A stretch of 64,000 nt of DNA from Lumbricus terrestris (Eukaryota; Annelida; Clitellata; Crassiclitellata; Lumbricidae), in contig OX457039.1 in the NCBI GenBank assembly GCA_949752735.1, positions 49,039,055-49,103,054 of the forward strand, in the 5' to 3' direction. The notes under the pieces are model-generated. The model was not told where the DNA came from, did no database searches, and was given only the letters and a program-made list of their open reading frames with translations. A program made the position numbers and the translations under genes. The stretch's first letter is position 1, and every line of letters starts with the position of its first letter. Below, in pieces: positions 11,701 through 20,486 of this stretch.

Positions 11701-14700
11701 GCTCAATTTAATCGACTCAACTTTTTGGGGAGAATACACAAAATCTGTGGGTAAATTTTCATGAAAAAATACTTTGCATCAAACCAATAGGGGCCTATTT
11801 CAATAATGGTCTTGCCGTTTCCCAGCGATTGCCTTCTAATAACGCTTCAAAAAGTTGTAGTCTAAGATTAGGCATAGATTTTATGACTGCATGCATAGCA
11901 GTTACCACTTGAATGTTTAAGTTTTCGATAGCACAAAGTTCCATTTTGCTAGCAGATGTGTGACTGTTCATTCTCATACAGCCAATCACAGCACAAGCCT
12001 ACTTAGGCTACTTTCAGGTATGCCCGATATTAATATCGACAATCTCTGTTTACACTCACTTTAGAGATCTATTTCCGTCTATTGATGAACAAGAAGAATA
12101 CTTTAATGATAAACTGTTGGTATTGACATGTGAACATAAACGCAGACGGTCGATGAAGAGCACATAAGTGAGATGGAGTCGTGTCTACGTGCGAGAAATC
12201 CTCAGCAGGGAAACATCGACTGCGGTGCGAAACACGCAGCGTATGGCAAAAGGGTGAGACTCCAGATTGCTGTTCTTGCAATTTTCAGAAAAGAGGTCTA
12301 TTAAGACTATACGATTGCGAGAGCAAGTTACGACCATCGATATTTTAGCAATTAACACGATATAGGCCTAACAGTAAGATCATATCTGCCCTTTGCAGAG
12401 GGCAATGCAGTGGACCTTGAACCAGACAATACATGTATTCATACAATTTCATACAGCATGGAAGATGGCCATGAACAGAATAGATGGGCATCATATTTGC
12501 TGTTTCATGTAAGCTTATAAATACACGTCTATATAGGCCTACAATACATGTATATAAATTCATTCATTTAAAAATTATATAATGCCCCTTAAAGCAACTT
12601 CTAAAAAAGCGCTATCTACTCCAACCCCGGAAAAAGGGTAAGTTTTCAATTGAGGCCTATATCTGAGCCTATTTATGCATGTGCAGACAGAAAGACTGGT
12701 GCTCTGGCGAAGTGGAAAAGACAGTAAGAGAAAAGAAGTAGGTCTAATGTGAGAGAGAGACACAGAGACAGAGAGACAGAGAGAGACAGAGAGAGACAGA
12801 GAGAATGGAGATGACTCGTAGCAGGTTCTGTCCGCAAGGCGCTTGATTGGATTGAGAGCGGCTAATTCTTTAAATGAACGCATGGCTAAGCGTCTCAGTT
12901 CTCGTTTGTTTTAGAAATCACGGAATCTGGAGATCCTTGAGGAGGAGCTGACCTGCGTCGATGCCCCCAGTCCACCTCCGCTTCCCCCGCGGACTGGTCC
13001 AAGAGCCGAATCGTTCCGTAGTGAAGCCGGCAGAAATTCTCCTTCATCACCGAGACCAGTTCAACCCGTAAAGCACGCGATTACATCTGTCGCCCTTCCT
13101 CCACTGCCTAACCAAGCTCGCAACAGATCCAGCTCGGACGGCTGCATTGTTTTCACACAGTCCGTAACTCCGTCCCATGGTAGGGGACGACCCCATAGCA
13201 AGAGTGTCGACGTCGACCATCCTCCCCCAGTTTCGCCGAGACTTTTGAAGAAGGACATCATGCATAGTCCGTCCACGCAACGGCGACCACTACCCACAGC
13301 GCCAACACTGACGCCAGGACTTTACTCAGACCCGGCAGCATATGCGGTAGGCAGCCCGCAGCATGAAGTCATGGTAAAATCGTCCTCTGACGGGAATATC
13401 GTGAACCGGGCGTACATTCAATGTCCAGTGCCAGCTGCTGGAAGAGCTACTGTCATCAGGTCGCGATCACGTGATAAGAAAGCGAAGAGGGGTGTACTGT
13501 CAAAGCAGACCGTTATTGCGGATTCCGAGATGCTTGAAGGCTCAGAGAGTCTGGACGACTGTAGTCTTTCGGAAAGCTGCGAGAATCTTTGTGCATTGGA
13601 ATTCGGAGACGCAAGCAGCGAAGTGCATTCTCCAGCGTATCGCGTGTTGAGGGCCCACACGAGTCCAGAACTGACAACCGAGACGGATTTGCCAGCATAT
13701 CGAGTACTGCGGGCGCAAACGAGTCCAGAACTGACATGCATGGATTTGCCAGCATATCGTTTGTTCAGAGCGCAACTGAGCCCAGACGAAATGACATCCG
13801 TAGACGAAGAGAGTGAAAAGTTTCTGGCTCACTTACGAGCTGAGTCGATCGAAACCATTGACATATCTGTGGAACAAACGACCGAGGAATATCGAAAGAA
13901 ACAGCAAGGAAAATATCAACAAGAAGCAACAGCCTACGTTGGTTTTATGAGTCCTGCCGTTGACAGCACAGCGCTGACAGAGGAACAGCAAATGGACGAA
14001 GTCTTGAGTGAAACACGCGCCAAGGTCAAAACGTTGCTCGAATCGGGTAAGCTGGGAATAATAAACGACTCACCGTCTGAACCTGTCTTTCAGACAAGCC
14101 AGGGACATCCCGCGGTACTACAGCCAACCAAAACTGATTTGTTATCAGCCAGTAAGATTGAAGTCTTACCAGGTATTGAACCTGAAATTTGTCAAGTCCC
14201 AGAGCGTACAGAAAACCCTTCGATTGCTACTCCTGCCGATCGCGAAACCCCAGTTGCTAAAGAAGCGACAACGTCGGCAGCAGCATCAAGTGTTTATGAC
14301 ACATCCTGTGCAACCGTCACTGTTCAAAGTTCCATTCCTAACAGGTCATTCAAAACTGGAGCATCTTTTAATAAAATCAGGAATTTAATGGCTGGACTAG
14401 AAACTGCTCCCAGAGAATCACAGTCAGGATCGATACACATCCCTTCTTTGCATTTTCAGAAAGAAGGGTCTCCTGGCGGTGTAGGAAAAGATACAATTTG
14501 CACAAAAGTAAACACCTCCGCAACAGATAATTCATCTATTGAAGCCCACATGCACATTTCAAAAGTAATTCCCCTATCAGAACTTGAACTCACGCAGTCT
14601 AAAGGTGGTGAACGAATGGTATTACCATCTGAATCTCCGTACGAATTGTTAATGGTCAGTGAGGCTGTCACCACTCTACCTTCCACAAATGTCATCCAAG

Positions 14701-15395
14701 TCTCCAGCAGTCCTCTATCGTCTACGTTGATTACTGGTGGACCACAGAAGCCCCGCCAGATGAATGTTTTAAACCCAGGTATAGCAGCAATGTCAAAACC
14801 ATCGACAGTGACGGTCGATTCTAAGCAAGAACCTGATATTGGTGCAGAGGAGAAAACGAGACTAAATACAGGTTTCAGTGCTTTACAGAAGGACTCAGAA
14901 AGGTCTGGATCTGTGTTGGAAAGAATTCAACGGTGTTGTTCTGAAAAAAGACCAGGTGCAATCGAAGCAGGTAATCTCCCAAAGACAACGAACACACGCC
15001 AAGAAACTGAACGAGAACCGGAGTTGAGCGGCGCCTCGTTATTAGGTGGGGAACTGTCCGCAAGGAAACCGTCACCCAAGGAGGGGACCGATGAATTACC
15101 AGTTGGACGTACTCCGCGGCCTCTTCCTGCAAAACCGCCCAAAGCAAAACGACCGGACGCCTTAGCTAGTCAATCAAGTCTGGAGGAAGAGCCGCAAAAG
15201 ATGAAGCCGACTTTTGGAAAAATACAAGTTCCGGTTAGGCTGGATGCTATTAACTTAAGTCCTCAAGTTAGGAGATCGCCTTCTCCAGTTGGACGGCGTC
15301 AAGAAGAGAACACTGCGGCTAGCGGCGGCGACCATGGAGCATCGGCAAAACCCCCTCGAGTCCCGTCTAAACCTTTGAAAGGGGTGAAAAAATAG
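2670..15395 (+). CDS. 3' part of a Dof/BCAP/BANK-like signalling adaptor gene (9 exons)
   Basis: Exons 2670-2747, 7431-7487, 8189-8506, 9027-9199, 9931-10134, 10498-10627, 11305-11366, 12146-12253 and 12915-15395 join with matching phases (1,1,1,1,0,0,1,0,0) into one open frame of 1202 residues plus a split codon, ending in TAG. All introns are GT..AG. Visible in order are a YMEM and a YMDM motif (YxxM, the consensus for PI3-kinase p85 SH2 domains), a charged helix of six RTEELK repeats, a helical segment (QKELIGILTMVIQNKISVVE), a Ser-rich linker, then a long Pro/Ser-rich tail with SH3-ligand motifs PPPLPPR, RPLPAKP and PPRVPSKP. Dof, BCAP (PIK3AP1) and BANK proteins have TIR, DBB and ankyrin regions followed by YxxM motifs, a helix and a proline-rich tail. 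The window holds only the second half, so family assignment is inference. A cytoplasmic scaffold linking receptors to PI3K would follow if it is right. Another scaffold (IRS/Gab-like) is the alternative. Confidence 0.75.
2735..2820 (+). repeat. Triplicated 5' splice site (30-bp tandem repeat)
   Basis: Three copies of a 30-bp unit beginning ATGGAGATGGGAGGTA lie end to end (the third diverges after GGTAGG). Each copy contains the exon end and a GT donor. The unit is ten codons and stays open in the exon frame, so use of the second or third donor would add 10 or 20 residues without a frameshift. Confidence 0.9.
3303..6534. mobile_element. hAT-type element, 3.2 kb, with 8-bp TSD
   Basis: The left end CAGGGGTTATTTTAA is the inverse of the right end TTAAAATAACCCCTG. 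Both are flanked by the perfect 8-bp duplication CTAAGTAG (3295-3302 and 6535-6542), the hAT signature. No transposase is readable, so it is non-autonomous. Inside are about five degenerate copies of a roughly 130-bp unit (about 4330-4975; 'ctcccattgtttac', 'atggtttaagactt') and a nested inverted-repeat element (5534-5934). It lies in the intron after the YMEM exon. Confidence 0.85.
5534..5934. mobile_element. Nested 400-bp MITE with GGTTGCAAC inverted ends
   Basis: The left end gggttggttgcaacatgttg and the right end gttgcaaccaacacatg..ttgcaaccagcccc are inverted relative to each other, each with a duplicated GTTGCAAC motif. The target duplication is unclear. It is nested within the 3303-6534 hAT-type element. 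Confidence 0.6.
6543..7430. other. Intron of the adaptor gene
   Basis: AT-rich sequence with no supportable exon or recognised repeat. A short palindrome-like duplication of ccctatagggccccataaggga and its inverse lies at about 7055-7105. Confidence 0.5.
7431..7487 (+). CDS. Adaptor gene exon, 57 bp, acidic linker
   Basis: The acceptor is tttctgccttag and the donor GATG|gtgagc; it is phase 1 at both ends, matching its neighbours. It encodes KSPVVTAKKENSEESDND, a charged, disordered-looking linker with a casein-kinase-2-like acidic Ser cluster. It is a symmetric exon, so it could be skipped without a frameshift. Confidence 0.7.
7488..8188. other. Intron of the adaptor gene
   Basis: No supportable exon and no repeat recognised. 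The region is rich in TA and taggcctaa-type words. The ORF at 7406-7669 runs past the donor and is not coding there. Confidence 0.5.
8189..8506 (+). CDS. Adaptor gene exon with YMDM motif and RTEELK repeats
   Basis: The acceptor is ttcgacag and the donor TTGA|gtaaat; phase 1 at both ends, 318 bp. It begins E/GGYMDMGDQELSE, a second YxxM motif. Next come six copies of RTEELK encoded by an 18-bp minisatellite (about 8245-8355) with mostly synonymous changes, then a Glu/Gln/Lys-rich stretch. The repeats are expected to be a single charged helix or coiled coil. The antisense ORF at 8111-8599 is a shadow of this repeat. Confidence 0.8.
9027..9199 (+). CDS. Adaptor gene exon, helical segment
   Basis: The acceptor is tgttttctgaag and the donor AAGCAG|gtgcca; it enters in phase 1 and leaves in phase 0. 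It encodes a segment with a regular hydrophobic pattern (QKELIGILTMVIQNKISVVE) and then a basic stretch with an FRHNHGRSRSFKEKQ end. In BCAP-type adaptors a comparable helical region follows the YxxM part; I infer the match from pattern only. Confidence 0.75.
9931..10134 (+). CDS. Adaptor gene exon, continuing helix then Ser/Ala-rich linker
   Basis: The acceptor is caatctacag and the donor CATGCA|gtaggt; phase 0 at both ends, 204 bp. The frame VQLSKMRDQVMKAKDKIKEP continues the helical segment of the previous exon; it is followed by a basic piece and a low-complexity Ser/Ala/Pro stretch (SASSAESASGSSKS). Confidence 0.75.
10498..10627 (+). CDS. Adaptor gene exon, 130 bp
   Basis: The acceptor is aactgctacag and the donor CAGCA|gtaata; it enters in phase 0 and leaves in phase 1. 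It encodes MGAKTRKLYKVPTTPDPRTF and then a Ser/Pro-rich piece with several SP/TP sites, typical of a phosphorylated linker. Confidence 0.7.
11305..11366 (+). CDS. Adaptor gene exon, 62 bp
   Basis: The acceptor is ctgtttatgtag and the donor ATCGAC|gtaagt (strong consensus). Joined to the previous exon it reads SRESLLSVTSRTSTSSGVDI in one frame; it enters in phase 1 and leaves in phase 0. Confidence 0.7.
12146..12253 (+). CDS. Adaptor gene exon, 108 bp
   Basis: The acceptor is cataaacgcag and the donor AAAAGG|gtgaga; phase 0 at both ends. It encodes 36 residues starting TVDEEHISEMESCLRARNPQ and rich in charged residues. Without the matched phases it would be hard to tell from noise, so it is slightly less certain than its neighbours. 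Confidence 0.65.
12750..12805. repeat. (GAGACA)-type simple repeat
   Basis: A purine-rich run of gagagacagagagaca units lies in the last intron of the adaptor gene, just upstream of its terminal exon. Confidence 0.85.
12915..15395 (+). CDS. Adaptor gene terminal exon, proline-rich tail
   Basis: The acceptor is tcgtttgttttag; the frame is open from 12915 (phase 0) to TAG at 15393-15395, 826 codons before the stop. An apparent start near 13245 is only a TTG inside the exon. Near the start is PPPLPPR (class II SH3 ligand), then RNRSSSDG and KSSSDG sites that look like basophilic-kinase/14-3-3-type targets. At about 13630-13805 a 19-20-residue unit is repeated three times (PAYRVLRAHTSPELT, PAYRVLRAQTSPELT, PAYRLFRAQLSPDEM). 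A long Ser/Thr-rich middle leads to a C-terminus with RPLPAKPPKAKRP and PPRVPSKPLKGVKK. No globular domain is visible. Confidence 0.85.
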   Translation, partial: KSRNLEILEEELTCVDAPSPPPLPPRTGPRAESFRSEAGRNSPSSPRPVQPVKHAITSVALPPLPNQARNRSSSDGCIVFTQSVTPSHGRGRPHSKSVDVDHPPPVSPRLLKKDIMHSPSTQRRPLPTAPTLTPGLYSDPAAYAVGSPQHEVMVKSSSDGNIVNRAYIQCPVPAAGRATVIRSRSRDKKAKRGVLSKQTVIADSEMLEGSESLDDCSLSESCENLCALEFGDASSEVHSPAYRVLRAHTSPELTTETDLPAYRVLRAQTSPELTCMDLPAYRLFRAQLSPDEMTSVDEESEKFLAHLRAESIETIDISVEQTTEEYRKKQQGKYQQEATAYVGFMSPAVDSTALTEEQQMDEVLSETRAKVKTLLESGKLGIINDSPSEPVFQTSQGHPAVLQPTKTDLLSASKIEVLPGIEPEICQVPERTENPSIATPADRETPVAKEATTSAAASSVYDTSCATVTVQSSIPNRSFKTGASFNKIRNLMAGLETAPRESQSGSIHIPSLHFQKEGSPGGVGKDTICTKVNTSATDNSSIEAHMHISKVIPLSELELTQSKGGERMVLPSESPYELLMVSEAVTTLPSTNVIQVSSSPLSSTLITGGPQKPRQMNVLNPGIAAMSKPSTVTVDSKQEPDIGAEEKTRLNTGFSALQKDSERSGSVLERIQRCCSEKRPGAIEAGNLPKTTNTRQETEREPELSGASLLGGELSARKPSPKEGTDELPVGRTPRPLPAKPPKAKRPDALASQSSLEEEPQKMKPTFGKIQVPVRLDAINLSPQVRRSPSPVGRRQEENTAASGGDHGASAKPPRVPSKPLKGVKK

Positions 15396-15616
15396 CACTA
15401 TATACAACCGGTTAAGCTTGCAATATTTATTTGGACACATGGAATTTTTGCTCCCCGAATAGTTCTTTTCCGATCGCGTGTAGAGAAAACTAGAGCTAGA
15501 CCGACACTGTTGTATTTGATGTGATTCTCGTTTCGATCCGCGAAGAGTTACAAAAATGTAATATGCAGAAAGGATTAATTACGGAAAGACACAAAGACGA
15601 AGAAGTCCTATAGTTC

Positions 15617-15662
<46 letters not shown>

Positions 15663-15834
15663 GTCTGCCTCTCAGCAGAGAGGCGCGGAGCTTAGGCCTA
15701 TATATTGGACTTTGACTTTGATTCATCTATTGTCCCATCTGGATTAGGGGTAGCCATGTTAAGAGGAGCTTCTTCCAGCGAGTATCCGTTGATATCACCC
15801 TGTCATGCGGTTAATGTTTTGGATTACCTCAAAT

Positions 15835-15836
<2 letters not shown>
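15396..15836. other. 3' flank of the adaptor gene, with (TGTC)n
   Basis: Probable 3' UTR and downstream DNA. I see no clear AATAAA close to the stop codon. A (TGTC)n microsatellite of about 11 units lies at about 15617-15662. Confidence 0.6.
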
Positions 15837-15897
<61 letters not shown>

Positions 15898-16167
15898 GTG
15901 CTCTGCCCGAAGGCAGGTTCATTGGCTTTACGCCCCTGGGGATGAGATGAGTGAGGTGGTTTCCCGTTGCCTTCCCCACAGACAATGATGGGTAAGCAAC
16001 TTGCCCAAGGTCGCTCCGCAGGAGCTTTCGCCCCTGCGTCCCACACGTGCTAGCCCGAGATATCTAAATCTCTGAATGTTAACTCCCAGCCCGGGGCTTG
16101 AACCGCAGTCCGTTGCAACCAACAGACGAATGCAGCTCGCGCTTACCGGTGTAGCTAACTAGGCCAG
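15837..16167 (-). mobile_element. tRNA-derived SINE with (ATC)n tail and 12-bp TSD
   Basis: The element lies between perfect copies of TACCTCAAATAT (15825-15836 and 16168-16179). Its right side read on the minus strand gives a tRNA-like head (A-box region gctacaccggtaagcgcgag, B box GCGGTTCAAGCC), and the other end is a (GAT)n run at 15837-15897, the 3' tail. It is a recent, complete retrotransposed copy. Confidence 0.85.
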
Positions 16168-16179
16168 TACCTCAAATAT

Positions 16180-17371
16180 ATAACATACATAATAGGCTTT
16201 TAAGGCGACATTAACACCATTCTGTCATCATAAATTGTGTTAGTTAAGGTTCCATAATTAGTGTTTTTGAATTATTTTAATTTATAAATTATTTAAAGCA
16301 GATGAAAATCGTTTAGAAATACGAAGCAGTTTTAGTGGAAGGGGTGACCATGTTAAGAATTTCACCCATTAGGCCTAGCCTATTATTAACCCCAGCAGCA
16401 GACACTGCTGTAATTTACGGACTGCAGTTAGGTCTATTTTTTTCATTGAACTTGTATCTCTGTTGTTAAGTTATATACTGTTTCATTCAATTTTATCCAT
16501 TATTGATTCCCGTGTTTCATTCTTGAATTCATTATCATTTCATTCATGTACAAAGTGGGTAAAAAACCTAAGGTTTTTTGCCAACATGATGGCCGGATTT
16601 CATAGAAATATTTCAAACAGAACAAGAGTTATGTCACTTTTAGTGAGACCACCCACCATTTTTTGACGATTCTAAAATGTAACGCAACAAAAAACCTTAG
16701 GGGTCTTTTGCCACTATGTATAGGCTAGGCTTGTCGCCTATCATTCATTCATTCATTCATTCATTTGTTCAGTCGTCACAATATATGATGTCGAAAGAAT
16801 GATGCAAGCCTGAATTGTAGCAATCGTGTAAAATTCGGAAGTTTTAATTTCTAGATTTACTCTGATTGCTCTATTGTAATCTAAGAACTAATGTGATAAA
16901 CTGTGCAGGCAGCATTTAATCGCATTGTTATCTTATAGGCCCTGCGGCCAAGACCAAAACGCTTTACATTGACAACGGAATGACTTGAAGGCAGCATAAT
17001 GGTAAACTGGTTAATACACTGCAGGCGTTTCACGAAGAAGAAACTAAATTTTTTAGTGACGAAATTAATGTTGTTTCTATAGTTTGGAAAGTATGAAAAT
17101 TTAAATATTTGCAAAGATGTCTGAGAGCAAGAGAACATTAGATACATTACACATGTCAGAACCTTAATACCATATCATAACTAGAAACCTTGCGGCCACC
17201 TTCAACTCTAACCCTTCGGTATACTAAATACTCTTTTTATACTAATTCTCTTTTATTCAACAATCCGGTTGACGCACCGCAACTGGTTACAGCTAGTAGG
17301 CCGAGGCCTATATAGCCTACAGTTGTGCAGTTGTCTTAATTAATGCCAATCTTGAGTTCTAATCTAATAAT
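16180..17371. other. Intergenic stretch with mariner-type fragment
   Basis: A fragment of the mariner-type foldback family is at about 16552-16712 (aaaaaacctaaggttttttg, tcacttttagtgagaccacc). A (TCAT)n run is at 16741-16764, and a partial head-to-head copy of the SINE family at 17372 lies at about 17255-17340 (caacaatccggttgacgc). No gene is visible. Confidence 0.6.
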
Positions 17372-18448
17372 CATTCATTGAACAATCCGGTTGACAGTGT
17401 GTGCAGTTATGCAATTGAAACTAATCACAAGAATAAAAATGGCAGAAAACATAAGCACAATGAACAGGCAGCGTGCAATTTACAAGGGCGCAAATACCAT
17501 ACTGCAAAGCATGTCAATCCTACGGGGGCCCGGGCAGGGCCGTCTTATGGTCATTGTAGGCTCTAGGCACTTTTGAATATTAATCTATTCGTAGGCCCCT
17601 ATGGCCTACGAATAGATTAATTCCGCACCCAGACTTTCTACGGGATCATAGACAGAATCATAACTGAGATGGGAAAGCGGCTAGCAGCGTATACGCACTG
17701 TTATGCAGCACTACATGAAAGATTTAATTTTCTTCTTGACAGAACTTTATCAACTGAAGAAATAGTGATTAGAGCAAAGGCATTAATTGAGATATATCCA
17801 TGTGGTCTAGAAGATGCATTTATTGACGAATTTCTTTTGTTTTCTCAAATGTTTGCAGACAATAAATCTGTAGCTGAAATGATTAGGTCACAAATAGCTG
17901 ACAAGCTGGTCTCCAGTTTTCCAAATGTCAATATTGCTTTTCGAATTTATCTTTCAATTTTTTTAACAAACAAGTTGTGAAGGTTCCTTTTCGAAACTGA
18001 AAATTATCAAAAATTAGCAAAAATTACAGGCACGATTATCCTCCCTTGCATTACTTTCAATTGAAAACGACTTAATGCGAGAAATGACATTTGAAGACGT
18101 TATAAGCGATTTCGCGAATGCAAAGAGCCGCAAAGTTAACATAATAGGCCTATAGCTTAGCCAATGTTACTGTTTCATTAGCTAACTCTAGCCTTAAAAA
18201 TGTTAGCTCGTTAAAATTAAATTTGTAAGTTTTCGTTTTCTGTTTTTTTCCCGGTCATTGACCAATCACTGCATTTATTTTTTAATATAGTCTATATTTT
18301 CAGGATTTCGTAGGCCCCTGGTAAGTTCGTAGGCCCTAGGCACAGTGCCTACTGTGCCTACTGGATAAGACGGCCCTGGGCCCGAGAATCGAAATCAGCT
18401 CTGCTGATCTCCATGCCAGTGTGTTACCCAATGCGTCACTCACCGCCC
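17372..18448 (-). mobile_element. tRNA-derived SINE split by a hAT insertion
   Basis: The left part (about 17372-17534) matches 43527-43690 (caatccggttgacag, aattgaaac, cagaaaacataa) and the right part (18379-18448) matches its tRNA-like end (tccatgccagtgtgttaccc). The copy at 43525-43770 is uninterrupted. The minus strand carries the pol III A and B boxes. Confidence 0.8.
17535..18378 (+). mobile_element. hAT element remnant with transposase C-terminal fragment
   Basis: Ends are CAGGGCCGTCTTATGG and the inverse ATAAGACGGCCCTG. The flanking octamers GGCCCGGG (17527-17534) and GGCCCGAG (18379-18386) match at 7 of 8 positions. The inside encodes a hAT-type piece (LLFSQMFADNKSVAEMIRSQ, 17669-17980), then after a break RLSSLALLSIENDLMREMTF and FANAKSRKVN, the tail seen in hAT transposases near the dimerisation region. 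Stops and a truncated 5' region make it inactive. Confidence 0.85.
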
Positions 18449-18797
18449 CCGCTCAAATAATCATTATTTATAATAACATATTATTATCAATAATATCACA
18501 GTAGCCTATATAACAACCGTTCATGTAATACAAATCATGTAAACAGCAACTGTAAACTATTATCATTTTGTCAAATTTCTCGGGGAATGTAATTTCTAGG
18601 ATTAGAACTTCTCCTTGGATATGTCTGGATTAAGCAATTAAGCACTGACGATCAGTGACAAAATAACTGATTACGGAATCAATATAATATCTGTTATTAT
18701 TTCACGATGAACCTTCGACATCAGAAGAACGTCATACCGGTCTTTGCCATTGCGTTTCAGCTTCAGCACTACAAACTGGAAGTATGACATATATATA
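18449..18797. other. Non-coding stretch
   Basis: AT-rich sequence between repeats; I see no gene, splice context or recognisable repeat. Confidence 0.5.
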
Positions 18798-19977
18798 CAG
18801 GGTGCGCCAAAAAAGACACCCCTAGGTTTTTTGCCAATATCTTGACCAAAAGTAAGAATTTCCAAATGAAATTTTACAGGCTTATAGAAAATTCATATTT
18901 ACACATTGTAGCCAGATTTCATCAAAATATTTCAAACGCAGCAAACGTTACACCACTTTTAGTGAGGTCACACACCGTTTTTTGACGATTCAAAAACGCG
19001 ACGCAACAAAAAGTTTAAAAAATTAATCTAATTATTCTGTCCAATATCTTGGTCAAAATTAAGAATTTCGAAATAAAATTTTAGGAGTTTAAAGACAATT
19101 CATATCTGCATACGATGGCCAGATTTGATCAAAAATATTTCAAACAGAACAACAGTTACGCCACTTTTAGTGAGCCCCTCCCCACCTTTTTTGACAATTC
19201 AAAGACGTAACGCAGCAAAAAGTATCAAAAACACGATTTTATTAAGTCTCATCTCAAATAATTGTTATAAATAGCCTTGATATTGCCAGATGATCATTAT
19301 TATTACTATTTAAAAAAGAAACAGGGTACCAGCGTAGCTGCGTGTCACTTAGAAGTCACTTAGCAAGATGACAATAAAATTGGTAAATAAGAAATCTGTC
19401 AGATTAATCAATAGGTCCATCAAGAACTTTGCAAAGAGACTCAAAACAAGTTTTGGTACAGGTGGTGGGCACATTGAACACAAGTTGTGAAGCACTACCA
19501 AGTTCATTTGACAACAGTTATTTGAGATGAGAATTAATAAAATCGTGTTTTTGTTGCTTTTGTTGTGTTTCGTTTTTGAATTGTCAAAAAACGGTGGGTG
19601 GCCTCACTAAAAGTGGTAGGCCTATAACTTTGGTCCTGTTTGCAATATTTTGATGAAATCTGGCCAACATGTATGTGCAAATATGAATTGTCTTTAAGCC
19701 TGTAAAATTTCATTTCGATATTCTTACTTTTGACCAAGATATTGTCAAAAAACCTATTTTGTGTTGCGCTTCGTTTTTGAATCGTCAAAAAACGGGGGGG
19801 GGGGTGACCTCACTAAAAGTGATGTAACTTTTGCTCCGTTTGAAATATTTTGATGAAATCAGGCCATGATGTGTAAATATGAATTGTCTATAAGCCTGTA
19901 AAATTTCATTTGGAAATTCTTACTTTTGGCCAAAATATTGGCAAAAAATTTAGGGGGGTCTTTTTTGGCGCACTCTG
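18798..19977 (+). mobile_element. Mariner-type foldback element, copy A
   Basis: It begins CAGGGTGCGCCAAAAAAG and ends in the inverse CTTTTTTGGCGCACTCTG next to TA dinucleotides, the Tc1/mariner target. Each arm holds repeated, inverted blocks (ccaatatcttg, gcctgtaaaatttcat, acggtgggtggcctcacta), so most of the 1.18 kb can pair. The unpaired centre (19368-19490) is a 40-codon ORF that looks like the end of a transposase. Confidence 0.85.
19368..19490 (+). pseudogene. Transposase C-terminal remnant (40 codons)
   Basis: ATG at 19368, TGA at 19488-19490. It reads MTIKLVNKKSVRLINRSIKN, then FAKRLKTSFGTGGGHIEHKL. The GGHIEH end with a preceding basic helix is typical of the last residues of Tc1/mariner-type transposases. 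The copy at 23638-23760 has the same length and stop, differing by a few residues. It is a captured tail, not a working enzyme. Confidence 0.6.
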
Positions 19978-20486
19978 TATATATATATAACCAGCATAGT
20001 ATGAGCTGTTTATCATGCTTCAGCATGATATGAATTCGAAGTTTGCATTGATGGTGAAATAGATGCGCATGTAGACCTATTGCCAACACTTTCTCTCATA
20101 CGACACATTGAGTAATGGGCGGGGGACACTTCCCGTGTAGATGTCAAATGGGGCATGGCCGGATCTCCTGGATTCGCCTGAGCTCATCTATTGTAATTTA
20201 GTCACCCAGGTTTAATTAGTCATCGATTATAACGGTTAAGGTCGTCGGTGCTACACGAAAGTTTTTTTTAACGCTGTTGCTACAAAGTATATAGACTACT
20301 TACTAACTAGGGGTAGCGTTTATTTAGTGGAATAAATAGGCCTACAAGCTCAACTCTTTAAACTACAGTTTGATGTTATTATCTAACGGTTCAAAAGAGC
20401 ATTTTTATCACCGTTACATCTATGCAGTAGGCCTACTGCATTATGGCATGTAGTAGATAACAGTCCAAGGACCTTAATGGTAGCTA
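19978..20486. other. Non-coding stretch
   Basis: A (TA)n run flanks the mariner-type element at 19978-19990; the rest shows no gene. A block at about 20120-20180 (ggggcatggccggatctcctggattcgcc) is a decayed fragment of the CARGGGCGGATCC MITE. Confidence 0.5.

Noticed and set aside
13630..13760. ITAM-like double YxxL
   Set aside because: Spacing between tyrosine motifs is about 16 residues, not the 6-8 of an ITAM.
13047..13832. Several antisense and off-frame ORFs in the terminal adaptor exon
   Set aside because: The plus-strand frame is continuous with upstream exons; these are overlapping shadows.
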